Shown here: piece after piece, positions 50,892 through 62,329 of the stretch
How positions within the stretch are numbered: position 1 is the first letter of the stretch
Layout: each line of letters begins with the position of its first letter
NCBI GenBank assembly: GCA_964006375.1
Contig: OZ023264.1
Location: forward strand, 176,013,510 to 176,077,509
DNA: 64,000 bases
Source: Tillus elongatus
Taxonomy: Eukaryota; Arthropoda; Insecta; Coleoptera; Cleridae
Reading direction: 5' to 3'
The notes under the pieces: generated by a model
Told to the model about the DNA's origin: nothing
The model's database searches: none
What the model saw: the letters and a program-made list of their open reading frames with translations, nothing else
Program-made: the position numbers and the translations under genes

Positions 50892-52148
50892 CTAAAAGAG
50901 AGAGAGGTCACCAACAGCACGTCGGTGGGCAAGGGATGGCAGCCTTTGGTTGAGGGTAGGGTCACCGATGAGACGTATAGCTCTCTTTTGAATGGAGTCC
51001 AGGATAGCGAGTGTAGAAGCGGCAGCGGCACCCCAGATGTGGGAGCAGTATTCGAGGTTTGGCCTTATTTGTGAAGTATATAAGGTATAGAGATTATCTG
51101 GTGAAAAGTATTTGCGAGCCCGGAAGAGGAAACCTAATTTCTTAGCAGCCGCTTCTGCAATTGATGTGACATGTTGGTGCCAATTAAGATTTCGATCCAC
51201 AGAAATGCCAACAAGAGAAAAGGACTCATTAATTTGAATAACTTGGTTGTTCATTGTGATGGGTCTAGTGCTGGTGTATCTCTTGTGAGAAAGAAAGCAA
51301 GACTTAGTTTTGGTGGGGTTGAATTGTACAAGATTTCTACTTCCCCAGTCTAATATTTTTTTGAGATCCACGGAGACAGAACCCTCCATGAGTCTGCGAT
51401 CCTCATCTAATTGGGCTAAAGAGACAGGCTTAGAATATTGTATATTTGAATGGAGGGTGCTCTCGTCCGCGTAGCTGTGAACTGGGTTGGATGTGCTCGA
51501 GAGGAGGTCATTGATGTGGAGAAGAAACAAAGTAGGGGCTAAAGCTGAACCTTGAGGAACTCCTGCATTAATTGGATACAGTTTAGAGGAATGGCCATCC
51601 ACAACAACAGATATGCTCCTGTTGGAGAGGAAATTTGCTGTCCACATACAGAGTTTTGGTGGTAGGCCATAGGCCGGAAGTTTATTAAGCAGCGCTGCGT
51701 GCCAGACCTGGTCGAATGCTTTGGATATGTCTAGAGCAACAATCTGGGATTCACCGTGTTGTTCCATAGACTTGTTCCAAGAATGGGTGACAAAGGAAAG
51801 CAGGTCGGCAGTCGATCTGCGCTGACGGAATCCATACTGCCTGTCGTGGATTAGACTGTGTTTTTCAAGAAATTTTAGTAATTCGGTGTTTATATACTTT
51901 TCCATCACTTTAGAGACGACTGAAAGGAGAGAAATGGGCCTGTAGTTGCTGGGAAGCGCTTTGGATCCTTTCTTGGGGATGGGTTGTACTGGAGCAGTTT
52001 TCCAGTTACTAGGGAATATGCCTTTATTATAAGATATCTGAAACAGGCGAGTCAGGACAGGAGCAAGCTCTGGTGCGCATTTTTTGAGAACAATTGCTAG
52101 GATCTCGTCAAGGCCAGAGGCTTTCCTGGTATTAAGAGAAGAGAGCAT
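50892..52148 (-). pseudogene. L-A reverse transcriptase, 418-codon open frame
   Basis: RT blocks in order: LNTRKASGLDEILAIVLKKC; FPSNWKTAPVQPIPKKGSKA then NYRPISLLSVVSKVMEKYIN; YGFRQRRSTADLLSFVTHSW; IVALDISKAFDQVWHAALLN (motif A, Asp intact); NAGVPQGSALAPTLFLLHIN (motif B, intact); VHSYADESTLHSN (motif C, second Asp of YADD changed to Glu). Then the thumb region to HRRAVGDLSLF, where the nested element interrupts. Upstream, 52149-52345 continues out of frame (VSGDKIVSTALGKAELFASL). The altered motif C, frameshift, truncation and insertion make it inactive. Confidence 0.9.
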
Positions 52149-52345
52149 CTTTCGTACCTTTTAATTTTGAAAATGATATCCGTCATTTTATGCGCGACAT
52201 TGGGGATTGTTGGTGGTTGAACATTTGGAGGTGGGTTGAGAGTAGAATTGCTGGCGAACAACGAAGCAAAAAGTTCAGCCTTGCCCAGAGCGGTAGAAAC
52301 AATTTTATCCCCTGAGACAAGAGGTGGGAACGTGCTTTTGCTTGT
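50896..52345 (-). mobile_element. LINE family L-A copy 4, 5' part
   Basis: Continues the LINE broken at 49164. It carries the longest uninterrupted reading frame of the family in the window and is truncated at 52345 within the linker before RT. Confidence 0.9.
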
Positions 52346-52544
52346 CAATACTGCTCTTAGAATATGATTTACTGATATTCAGATTTTCTATTTTACGCAA
52401 AATTGTATTGTTTTAAGTCATTACCTTACAATTTTCATTTATAGCCATCATCCAATATTTATTTTTAATATTTATATCCATGTTTTAAATATGTTAGGTT
52501 AATTCAAAGTCAGTTGTAAAATATCAGACGTTGTACACGTCTCC
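52346..52544. other. no gene seen
   Basis: AT-rich spacer. Confidence 0.4.
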
Positions 52545-53075
52545 ACCTATAACATTTTGTGTTAACTAGAGCTGCCGTGACAACATACTACCTGGTTCCG
52601 CACCGAGATGGCGTCCCTGTCGTACTTCTCTTTAATGTCCTACATGCTGATATGTTGCAATAGTGTATCTTCCATTTGTTTCTATCTACGATTTATTTAA
52701 TATCAGTAGATGTAACGTTATCTGCCTTTGTCTAACATTGTAGATATTGCATTGCAGAGTGATGTTGAGGATGATTTAAAAATTAATTTAGAATAACTTT
52801 ATTTTTATTTGATCAAAAGACTAGAAAATTGGTACACAGGCACGTCTGTCTATGTTCTTTTAAGTTGTAAATTTTCGTTTCAAACACTTAAACAATTTGG
52901 AAGATATTGCGTATAAAAAATATTCTAAAGTTTTTTGTAAAGAAAAATTTGGCGTCAATATCTGATGAACGAACTCATGCAAGCCATTAACAAAATAAAG
53001 GTAGTTCCCAAATTTGGTCCAAATCAGTGAGATATTTTTTGAGTTATCCGTTGGATACATACACACACACAGATA

Positions 53076-53160
<85 letters not shown>

Positions 53161-53270
53161 ATAAACATTTTAACTGACTTTGGAAATGGGTTCCAGAGGC
53201 CCTAATTCGTGCTCATATGAAGAAATTTTCCGAGACCTCTTTTTTATTAAGAAAATTCACTAAAAAGTGA
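52545..53270 (+). mobile_element. modular (TA)n element, subfamily 2, uninterrupted
   Basis: Same order as 29160-30366 without the hAT insertion. The left part begins TGTGTTAACTAGAGCTGCCG and ACAACATACTACCTGGTTCC, a stretch that also resembles the hammerhead-family arm (ACAACATACTACTTGGTTCC at 32003). It ends with a hairpin-like AAAATTCACTAAAAAG at ~53252-53267. Confidence 0.8.
53078..53163. repeat. (TA)n microsatellite
   Basis: Central tract of the subfamily 2 copy; one T-rich interruption near 53147. Confidence 0.95.
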
Positions 53271-53922
53271 ATATAACACTTTTGATCAGCAACATAAATA
53301 CTTATAATAAGTAACACGTAGCCATTCTAAGCTTCTTCATAAAGGGTAGCAGCCGTTTTAAAACTATATTATATTTGGTTTTTCCGTGAACAAACTTCAG
53401 GAAATTGCAATTTCTATTATGTCGTATTTAATATCTGGAATGTCTGTGTCGTCTGCCTGAATGTTAACCGTCTAATTTGCAAACGCGGAGGAACATTACT
53501 CTTAGTTCACCATCTTCTTCCAAATTTGTCTGCGCAACAACAGCATAAGTTTATATGGTTTGCTTTGTTTTCAGTTCCATCAACAAATAAGTGTTACCTG
53601 CATTTGATATTTTGTGGATTCAGTTCATATTGGTCACATTTTCTGCTTGTATCGATGTCTCCATCAAAATACACATCAGACACATTTTTATCTTATTATT
53701 TTCAGTTACCAAACTCATCAGTGACATATAATCATCCGTTGAATAATCTTCATTTTTCAAAATTTTGAATTTTCATCCTCTGACTTACTTATTTTGAAAA
53801 TCTCGCAATTGTATATATTTGAAAAGCACATGTACAAAACGATTAGCGCAAAAATCAAATGCTACATAACGTTTTACACATCACTTCTATCTAAATTATA
53901 AGCTAAAGTTCAGAATTTTTAT
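53271..53922. other. intronic sequence, nothing recognised
   Basis: An 80-codon open frame (53526-53768) shows no motif. Confidence 0.4.
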
Positions 53923-53964
53923 CCTCTGATGATGCCAGCATTTGCTGGTGAAACGATCGTTAGG
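53923..53964 (+). ncRNA. hammerhead-like motif, candidate
   Basis: CCT/AGG could form stem I next to the core (53923-53925/53962-53964). Then CTGATGA (53926-53932), a hairpin CCAGC-ATTT-GCTGG, GAA (53950-53952), palindromic ACGATCGT (53953-53960) and T at position 17. Against it: U10.1 and flanking bases do not pair cleanly beside the core, and stem I is only 3 bp. Its relative on the minus strand at 41501-41541 keeps the same order with C at position 17. It could equally be a decayed ribozyme. Confidence 0.35.
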
Positions 53965-54010
53965 TCTTATGTGTGTGGTGATTTTAGGGGTTCTCCAACT
54001 GTACTTACCA
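53965..54010 (+). repeat. single arm of the 41.5-kb small repeat
   Basis: GTGGTGATTTTAGGGGTTCTCCAACTGTACTTACCAGTG-type sequence matches 41600-41645 in orientation and order. Confidence 0.6.
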
Positions 54011-54330
54011 GTGTTCATCACAGGTTAGAGTCTTCACATAGTGTACCAAGCTACTCGTAGACAAAGAATTTTTTGGTCGAAAAAAATCACTGACTACTAG
54101 TATGGAAAAAAATCAAACATTTGAATGAAGTGAATGAAACTTAAAAAAAGCTGCACTAACGTTAGAAAATGAAAATAAAATAAACTCTAGCACGTCATCT
54201 CTTATGGTTTAGGAGATATGGTGTCTTTAATGGATATTTAGAAAATTTCTGATGATCAAAAAATTCTTAGTTTTTAGACGGCAATCGATATCGAGGAACG
54301 GGTTGTTTTATTGTAACTGTATGTCGATAC

Positions 54331-54332
<2 letters not shown>

Positions 54333-54422
<90 letters not shown>
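54333..54422. repeat. (TA)n microsatellite, first unit
   Basis: Inside the first tandem unit, after CGATACTGCA. Confidence 0.95.
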
Positions 54423-54428
<6 letters not shown>

Positions 54429-54709
54429 CATTGGGAGCACATTTTTCCGAGATTTTACACCCCCAATTTTTTTACCGATATTTTTTCTTTGGACTTTCTG
54501 TATGCAGGACATGAAGATAAAAGGAGTTTTAGAATTGCTGATATTAAGAAAAATGATAAATAGAAGAAACACTGATAAAATGAGGAATAAAAGTGTTAGA
54601 AGACGCAAGAGAAGAAATGTACTTAGTGGAAGACGTTAAAAATTCATAGTTTTCAGACGGCAATCGATATCGAGGAACGGGCTGTTTTATTGTAACTGTA
54701 TGTCGATAC

Positions 54710-54712
<3 letters not shown>

Positions 54713-54802
<90 letters not shown>
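54713..54802. repeat. (TA)n microsatellite, second unit
   Basis: Same place in the second unit and nearly the same length as the first. Confidence 0.95.
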
Positions 54803-54807
<5 letters not shown>

Positions 54808-55020
54808 CATTGAGAGCACATTTTTCCGAGATTTTACACCCCCAATTTTTTTACCGATATTTTTTCTTTGGACTTTCTGTATGCAGGACATGAAGATAAA
54901 AGGAATTTTAGAATTGCTGATATCAACAAAAATGATAAATAGAAGAAACACTGATAAAATGAGGAATAAAAGTGTTAGAAGACGCAAGAGAAGAAATGTA
55001 CTAAGTGGAAGACGTTAAAA

Positions 55021-55340
55021 GGGAGGTGACAATGCTAATCAGAATAACTTTGAAAATATTGCGATAGCTAATTTATTAAATCACCTACAAATATGTTGAA
55101 TATGTATGGCACCAACAGGCATCTCTGCGGAACACCTTTTTTATTTTGACTTCATTTTTACCTAATTTTTCGTAAAACGAAAAATTCACTAATGAGGAGG
55201 TATGTATTTGGGTGCCACTGCTAATCAGAGGAAAGCATAAGGACAAAATATTTTGTGTGATTAATAAGACCAATTGAATATTACAAACAACGGTTAAGTT
55301 TTCTTGACGCAACAAGGTCAAGAAATAGCAGATTTTGGTC
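55021..55340 (-). mobile_element. modular-element hairpin end, scrap
   Basis: Hairpin TTTTTCGTAAAACGAAAAATTCACTAATGAGG at about 55167-55200 with the short flank typical of the family; the rest is lost. Confidence 0.45.
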
Positions 55341-55429
55341 CTAAAGCTGTTTGTGAATAATTATGTCTTGGCAGGTGTGCGAATAGCTTGCAGATATTCG
55401 TTGACCAGGAAAATTGGACCAGTTTTTTC

Positions 55430-55630
55430 TGGAACTATTTAAGTTTATTTTCAGAAAATGTTTTCACTTTTTGAAATAACAAAGCGATTTTAGTGAAATA
55501 TGGTACATTGTTACTACTATATAGGTTATACTGCCAACCAAATGTCCTTCTTTTAAAAACCAGACATATTTGCCAATAAACACATTTTTACGAAAATTCG
55601 CTACCATAACACACTTGCTGCGTCGAGACT
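55430..55630 (-). mobile_element. half MITE of the modular family
   Basis: TTTTAGTGAAATATGGTACA, AGGTTATACTGCCAACCAAA and terminus A (CATAACACACTTGCTGCGTC, 55605-55624). Confidence 0.65.
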
Positions 55631-55714
55631 TTTTTCTAAGATTTTATACTACGGCAACAGCCAGGCTGAGTTGAACACATCGATAGGGTCACCGAAATTA
55701 ATCAGGTTCTAGCA

Positions 55715-56085
55715 GTCGGTCAGTCTGTCGGTCTGTCGGCATGTACGTCTGTCTGTTAATAGGCGCAAAAACTTTCGAACGAATTGAGATATCATCTTCA
55801 AATTTCGTATCCAGTTAGCACCCGACAAAGGAACGCTTCGAATTGTTTTTGGGTAAGATCGCTTCAGGGGGTAGGGGATACATAAGGGGTGATTTGGTGA
55901 AAATTTACATTTTTTCAATAAAACTCGAGTAGGATAACGTTTTAAAAGTGTATGGGTACAGTAATACAAATATTTTCTTTGTGGTCAAGTCATGAGCCCT
56001 AAATTCATTCCATGAGAATGTCTTTCTGAAGCGAATAAATTATCACGAAGTTATGATTCAATTTGCAGCACTATTTTTTATAATC
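55715..56085 (+). repeat. dispersed repeat R, copy 2
   Basis: A run of GTCGGTCTGTCGGCATGTAC-type CTGT repeats leads into AAAACTTTCGAACGAATTGA and then ~240 bp matching 33638-33890. This copy reaches further left than copy 1. Confidence 0.75.
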
Positions 56086-57289
56086 TTTTAAAAATGGATA
56101 AATTATTTTGACTGTCACTGTATTAAGTTAATAGAATCTACACAGTTTGCTCGTTTCTTTGGCTAGATAATCTAGCTAAAGTATCTTATTTTGAGCGGAC
56201 CAGAAACTTAAAAATTGGGTCAGTTTATTAATTACGAAGACACGAATCAATTTTATCTACTGGTTATATTTTCCTCTTAAAAAACAATTCTAAAAGATTA
56301 ACTGGCGCAGATAGGCGCATTGGAGTGTGGCAAACAAATTATTTAAGCAATTTAGAAATATTTTGAAGTATACAGGGTCCTTCACGAAACTGGTTTGTTA
56401 ATCGTTTGAGCGGTTAGAATGCCAGTTGGTATCAAAAAATTTGCTGGTTTTGTAACACGCTCCTGATGTTTCAAGTTAAAAGGTTTTTATTGCGCTGAAA
56501 CTTCTGGTTAGCCCGGAAGTTGTCGTCCACTTCGTTATTTTAAACTACCTGACCCGACAGACGTTGTCCTGTCCAAATTTGAAAATGTCAAACGACATTT
56601 GCGCATGTAGCAAACAAAATATGAGAATAAAGCACTTTCGGTTTTTCACGAATTTTTCACTTTTCCGGGCAACTTTTCCATGTTTTCGTTCACTAAAGCC
56701 GTACTCAGATTATTGTTATAATCGTTTCTCAAATAAAGTTAGCCAAATCGGTCTAGACGTTCTCAAGTGACGCGCTTAACAGTGAACAGCATTTAATTTA
56801 TATTTATCTAGATGGAATATCATGTAGATTTTTATATTTTTAGATCTTACGCGTTATTTTATGACGACTTTTATTTTACTTTCCCATACTTAAAAGCATC
56901 ATATTTTAAGCATTATCAATACAGGTAAATACCGATGTAAGTATTTGTAATAAATTGAAAGACTGGTATTTTTTCGAAAAGATCACATTATTTGAAGAGT
57001 AATAACATAGTTATATGGAAGTCTAATAAGAGCGCCTCTAAAATGATGCCCAAAATCTCAAAATGTGAAAATACACAAGTTTTCTATTAAAATAACGAAT
57101 TTGTTGGAAGCTTAAAGTATAACCAGGAATACCAACACAAAAAAAAACATTACCTAGGCCAACTTTTCGGCAACCAAATGTCACTATAATGTTATAGGCA
57201 TCTAATAAACCAGTTACACAAAAGACCCTGTATAAACAGTAATTATAAGTGTAATTAAAGATATAAATCAACATGTCTTTTTTTTTCAG
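56086..57289. other. end of intron, nothing recognised
   Basis: No repeat or coding motif recognised until the T-rich tract before the exon. Confidence 0.45.
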
Positions 57290-57498
57290 TTTCGACGTAA
57301 GAGGACGAAAATTCATACAGGCAAAACGGTGGTCATCACCGACTGTCTTTGGCTCAAGGGCGTTTTTTCAGTCAACGACCTCCCCAGCGAAGTTAGATAT
57401 AAGTCGTGTTCAATTATCAGATGAAGGCATCTATAGGTGTAGGGTAGACTTCAAGAATTCGCCAACGCGGAATAGCAAAGTCAACTTTACAGTTATTG
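57290..57498 (+). CDS. Sidestep-like immunoglobulin protein, exon (second half of Ig domain)
   Basis: It encodes (S)[40 protein letters not shown] and [20 protein letters not shown], then NSKVNFTVI. It has the DEGIYRC motif, the D-x-G-x-Y-x-C signature around the second Ig cysteine, which pairs with LPCDI in the upstream exon. FDVRGR and [13 protein letters not shown] are strongly Sidestep-like. Acceptor TTTTTTTCAG (57289) and donor G|GTAAGT (57499) are both good. It ends in phase 1. Later exons lie beyond the window or were not recognised. The protein would be a type I membrane receptor, inferred from the family. Confidence 0.9.
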
Positions 57499-57984
57499 GT
57501 AAGTACTTGACGTTTTTGTCGTTTAATTTATTTCCGACTGTTGAGTTTACGCACACTGCATTGTTTAAGCATCCATAGAATTTTTAGCGAAATGTATCTT
57601 AAAAAGTTGCTAATATAGGGTAAACGAAATTTCTTCGTTGGGTCCTTTAGATCTTCATCTTGCTGCAAAATATCGGAATAAGGAACTAGTAAGCAACGAT
57701 TTAGGTTCTAGTTTAGTACTGCCTTTAGGTAGGCTCGGAGGTGCAAGGGTAAGGACATGTGTCTCTCGACTCAAGGTCTGCAGTGGCAGGTAACAAGTGT
57801 AGTGCATCCAACAGTGACTCGTGATAAGACTAGTGTTACTACATTAGTCTAACAAGTGAACTATCGACAACAACATAAATACAAAGGTCAACAATGCCTA
57901 TGATATGCGCATTACTAACCTGGAAGAACCTAGTACAACAAATAACAGCGAAAATATCTCTTTAAAAGTAATATTAGTTAGTAA
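57499..57984. other. next intron, nothing recognised
   Basis: It starts GTAAGTACTTGACG. No repeat was recognised before the LINE fragment. Confidence 0.45.
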
Positions 57985-58418
57985 GCAAAATACTTGGACG
58001 GGCGGCCAAATGGCTCGGGATTAGCCTCGAAAAAGCAACCGTCATACCGTTTACGAGAGGGTGGAAGTGGGAGGGCCACAAAATTCTCACTCTATACGGT
58101 AGAAACATCACAATGGGCAGGGAGGTAAAACATCTTGTGGTGGTATTGGACTCCAAGCTAACCTGGAATGGCCACGTTGGAAAAATACTGCGCAAGGCGT
58201 TATGACCCTAGCCGTCACTATCCGGCTATATGGCCCACTGGCTTCATACAAGGGTGGTCAGACCATCGCTAACATACGCAGCACTGGTGTGGTGGCCTAA
58301 GGTGACACAATCCAGTGCCAAACAAAAACTAGGCAAGATCCAAAGGATGGCTTGCCCCGGCATCACAGGGGCCATGTCTTCAAACCCAACAGCCGCCATG
58401 GAGGTGTTGCTGGACTCA

Positions 58419-58450
<32 letters not shown>

Positions 58451-58740
58451 TATTTATCATGGTGGAGGCCAAGCTGCTGGGCCTATACAGACTAGCCTGC
58501 AATGATAGACTGAAGACCAACCCAGGCTGCAGGGGCCACTGGAAAATTCAGAGGAACGTGAAGGAGCCCATGCTTGAAATGAGGTCAGACTTCGCGATCC
58601 CGCGAATCTGCAGGGATTACAAGTTTACAGTGGTAATCCCCGACCGCGTGGCATGGCTGAGGGAGACGCCGGGCTTACCACGGGACGCGCTAGTCTGGTT
58701 CACGGATGGATCCGCCGGGGAGCGTGGGAAAAAAATCGTC
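57985..58740 (+). pseudogene. I/Jockey/R1-type LINE fragment: RT thumb and RNase H start
   Basis: LGISLEKATVIPFTRGWKWE, VKHLVVVLDSKLTWNGHVGK, a stop, then LHTRVVRPSLTYAALVWWPK and KIQRMACPGITGAMSSNPTA. A C16/(CA)n tract (58419-58449) is inserted. Frame then resumes through VEAKLLGLYRLACND to DALVWFTDGSAGERG, the start of an RNase H domain with its first catalytic Asp (FTDGS). It is cut off there. Markedly more GC-rich than its surroundings, suggesting a younger or different-origin insertion. Confidence 0.8.
58419..58449. repeat. C homopolymer then (CA)n
   Basis: About 16 C residues followed by six CA units inside LINE coding sequence; likely slippage expansion. Confidence 0.9.
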
Positions 58741-58743
58741 ACC

Positions 58744-58926
58744 TTAACGCACAGTACAAATGATACTTTGTTTCCCATGAATGGTACATGTAGCGGCGCG
58801 AAAGGACAAATTATAAATATAAGTCAAGGGCTTGCACAAAGCTGTGGCACAGTCACGCACCAAAAAGCTTGGTACTATATCTGGTCCACACATAGGCTTT
58901 CGCCTTAGCTTTTTTAATACACTCAA
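58744..58926 (-). pseudogene. second LINE RT fragment, opposite strand
   Basis: The minus strand reads LKKLRRKPMCGPDIVPSFLV, then RDCATALCKPLTYIYNLSFR and TCTIHGKQSIICTV. This is the N-terminal RT block (K...GPDgiPsf..k.c...l..pl..ifN.Sl..g..P..WK...v.Pv). It has no stop, but is only 60 codons. It abuts the plus-strand LINE fragment tail-on. Confidence 0.7.
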
Positions 58927-58929
58927 AAT

Positions 58930-59150
58930 AGGGGTGCTGTGCAGGGTAGGCAGAGTTTAATGAGGATATGGCTTTCAATAGATAGCTTTCAAGCAGTTTC
59001 TTCGCATTTTCTGCTCATATTTCGTTTTTACTACCTACCCTGCGCAGCATCCCTATTCACTCCCAGTCCCGTAACTTCCTTGGGCGGTGTGAACATAAGA
59101 TTTTTCTTGTGGTTTGTGCATCCGGCGTTCGGGGGATAATTTGCAAATTT
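58930..59150. repeat. GC-rich module of the modular family
   Basis: GGGTGCTGTGCAGGGTAGGC / CTACCTACCCTGCGCAGCAT inverted ends, then CCCGTAACTTCCTTGGG. A single copy of the mini-element forming the foldback at 5770-6335. Confidence 0.75.
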
Positions 59151-59400
59151 ACCGATTTTCATTTAATTCAAATTTCAATAACTCAATTTGCTATTAACGT
59201 AAGCTTTGTTGGTAGGAAACCAACATTTAAGTTTATTTTCGAAAAATTTTTGTACATTTTCAAACCATAAGTAATTTTGATAAAATATAGTACTTTGTTT
59301 CTACTACATAGGCTATACCGGTAATCAGATTGTACCTGCTCGCATTGGCTATTAAAAACATTTTATGTAAATTCACTTCCATAACACACTTGCTGCCTCC
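59151..59400 (-). mobile_element. MITE of the modular family, reverse
   Basis: TAACTCAATTTGCTATTAAC, TAGGCTATACCGGTAATCAG and terminus A variant (CATAACACACTTGCTGCCTC, 59380-59399). The left terminus is replaced by the GC-rich module. Confidence 0.65.
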
Positions 59401-59404
59401 AGAC

Positions 59405-59807
59405 TTTCGAAAAATGTTTATTTATTCAAACAATAAAGTTATTTCAATGAAATATGGTACATTGTTTCTACTATAAAGGCAACCAAGTTTGATGCCTGCT
59501 TTCATCAAAGAAAGACATTTGCCATTAAAAATATATTTTTTTTAAATTCGCTACCATAATGCACTTGGTGCGTCCCGAACTTTTTTATGATATAAACCCT
59601 CGTACCCAATATGGTTGCCCTAACTTTCTTATTTTCGGAGATATAAGAATTTACCGGAAGAAAACGCAAAATGTTCCGGGAAAAACTAGTCCGATTTTCC
59701 TGGATAACGAACTTATCCAAGCCACTTGCGAGAGGAAGGTACTCACCAAGTTTTATTAAAATCAGTGCATTATTTTTTAAGTTATCGGTGTTATCGGTAA
59801 ATATATA

Positions 59808-59874
<67 letters not shown>

Positions 59875-59995
59875 ACATAACGTCTGAAAGCGACCTCGGA
59901 TTTGGGTTCCAGGGGTCCTAAATAGCGCTCATTTGAAGAAATTTTCGCGATCTCCTCATTAATGAATTTTTTTTAAGAAAATTCACTAAAAAGGT
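59405..59995 (+). mobile_element. modular (TA)n element, mostly complete
   Basis: Half-MITE with terminus A (59553-59573), lead-in segment (GAACTTATCCAAGCCACTTG), TA tract, post-TA segment (GACCTCGGATTTGGGTTCCA; GCTCATTTGAAGAAATTTTC) and terminal hairpin TTAATGAATTTT/AAAATTCACTAA (about 59956-59990). Confidence 0.75.
59811..59871. repeat. (TA)n microsatellite
   Basis: Central tract of the copy 59405-59995. Confidence 0.95.
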
Positions 59996-61135
59996 AAGAG
60001 GGGGTGTGTCTTAAGTGATTCAACCTGTACAAAGTAAACAAAAGTTAGAAAAAATTGTTTCATTGTTTGTCAAATGAGAAAACAAGTTGCTTTTTATATA
60101 TTTTTTTCTTATTAACGTTATCACAGACTCGACATTTTCTACTGAAAATATCAAGTGCAGAAGTGTAAAAATGAATAGTCAGATGAAATAAGAGCCTGAT
60201 TAAAACGGAAGCTGTAAACAGAATCGAGGGTAGTTCGTTGCGTAATTCTATACTTAGGTTAATAATATACTTCTTGATGGCATTATCTTTTTGTTATATA
60301 CAAGATAAATGGAAATCTGAGATAATCTGCTGCTTCGTGCCTTCGAATATTATGTAAAAAGCTCTAATATTTTCAGTCGCCTCATACATTCGTAACATGA
60401 TTAAACCTGTTTGATATTATCAGTGAAAAATGCGAAAACAATATATGTTTAAGCAGCGGAGGATATTTTGAGGAATAGCTCGTCGAACTAGGCGAATGTA
60501 GACATAGATAACGGTTTAATTATAACTTTTAATAACCTCACAAAAACTCAACAATATTAACAAACTGAATGAATTTAAACTCGGACTGAATCTTAATTGA
60601 ACAGTGTTTTAATGTTTTTCAATAAATACTACTAATAGTTTTCTTAATTAGTTTGCGTCCTTCCAAATTGCAGACTTCAGCATACCTGCGTAGCTTGTAC
60701 GCTGCGAATTTACTTTGTTTAGTGTTTACATAATAAATGTAATAGGTTCAATGCCAATATTATCGATACAATTCTGACCTCTAATTATGTGCAATATTTA
60801 CATTACTTAGTGTAGATAAATTTCTTAAAACTAATTTCACTTGTTATTTTATTTATCTTAATAATTATGTTTCTTCAATTGCTACTACCCTTCTGCAAAC
60901 CCTATTGTTCTCTGAACATTATACAAAGGCGGATTCTTATGGACCACCACTAGAGCTGTCCCAGTTTTGATTGAGTTTGGTGGTCTGAGACATCGATCAA
61001 AATTTTCTCTGAAAACTTTATTTTTAATAATTGTCTTCATGCCTTGCCTTTTTACATACCTTATCAATAATAAACAAAAGTAATAAACTATGAAAAATTT
61101 ATATGTTTACTAAACAATACAAAGTTAAATAAGGG
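59996..61135. other. nothing recognised
   Basis: Presumed intronic or intergenic; no motif recognised. Confidence 0.45.
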
Positions 61136-61220
61136 CATTTTTTTTTAGCGAATTTGCGTAGACAAAATTCGATACTAAGGAGATCACTACTTTTGAATTT
61201 GAAGAGAGCTCTTTTAAGTT
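61136..61220 (-). repeat. hairpin end of a modular element
   Basis: TTTAGCGAATTTGCGTAGAC...AAATTCGATACTAAGGAG, then GATCACTACTTTTGAATTTG. The flank following it is the decayed post-TA segment. 61221-61491 shows nothing else. Confidence 0.5.
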
Positions 61221-61489
61221 TAGGGTTTAAAACACTGAGACCTTAGAGACGATCTTCAGCGAGATTGATGGAATAGGGAAATTGAGATTTTATGGTCGAG
61301 CTACAACAACCCAACCTATCCTTATCCGCCGCTCTAAGGAGTAGGCACATTGAGGCCTTAGAGTTCATTTCCTTTTATATTTACCTAACCTCTTGAAAAT
61401 GGCTCCAAAACAGAAGGTAAAACGTCTACTTTTAATAAATTCTGGACGCGCTTCAGCCCGAGAGTCAAGTATACCGCGAAAACCTTTGC

Positions 61490-61491
<2 letters not shown>

Positions 61492-61577
<86 letters not shown>
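61492..61577. repeat. (TA)n microsatellite, solitary
   Basis: The flanks (CCTTTGCGAA; CTGTCAGTCGCTCGG) do not match the modular element. Confidence 0.95.
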
Positions 61578-61579
<2 letters not shown>

Positions 61580-62050
61580 GTCAGTCGCTCGGAACGCTGC
61601 TGAAGTGTTGCAACGACCAATTTTCTAATAACACAAATTAATGCTATATGTCTTTAGAATATACAACAGAACTAAGGCTATTTTATTTGAGTAACTCCTT
61701 TAAATGTGCGTCTATTCAAAAATAAAAATTTGTAAAAGCGTACTATGGACTCTAAGCTAAATCAAATTTGTTTCATTAATCCATTACATGCCCTGGTGTA
61801 AATTTGGACTGTAACGTAATATGTATACATATAGATAACTTTTTAAAGTTAATAATCTTTCTATTATCGACTTTTTTAAGGTAGATTCCCTAAAATGAGT
61901 TTCGTGGAGAAATTACGTTTATAAGACAGTTGACAAATTGGACAAAAAATACTTGTCACCTAGTAATTGGTACAATAATTTATACGTAATTATGAGCAAC
62001 CTAAATTATAAACTTGTATGCTAAGTTATTATTTTAAGGTAGCTTAGGAT
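61578..62050. other. nothing recognised
   Basis: AT-rich, no motif. Confidence 0.4.
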
Positions 62051-62290
<240 letters not shown>

Positions 62291-62329
62291 GAGGGGTAAA
62301 TCACTGAGGTATTTTAGTGTACAAGGTAA

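Larger units (their letters stand above)
54265..55020. repeat. 379-bp tandem duplication, each unit with a (TA)n tract
   Basis: Units 54265-54642 and 54644-55020 differ at only a handful of positions (for example GGGTTG/GGGCTG, GGGAGC/GAGAGC, GGAGTT/GGAATT). Each carries GCAATCGATATCGAGGAACG, ~90 bp of TA, and TTTTTCCGAGATTTTACACC. Both minus strands have an open frame beginning MRLLTLLFLILSVFLLFIIF, hydrophobic like a signal peptide. I do not regard it as a gene because it runs into the TA tract. Confidence 0.9.

Noticed and set aside
52950..52975. CTGATGAACGAACTCATGC as another hammerhead core
   Set aside because: No GAAA box, stem II or palindromic stem III follows. It is the normal lead-in segment of the modular element.
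54544..54987. Minus-strand frame MRLLTLLFLILSVFLL... with signal-peptide-like start, present twice
   Set aside because: The frame runs into the TA tract and is confined to a duplicated repeat. There is no upstream or downstream gene structure, so chance is the simpler reading.
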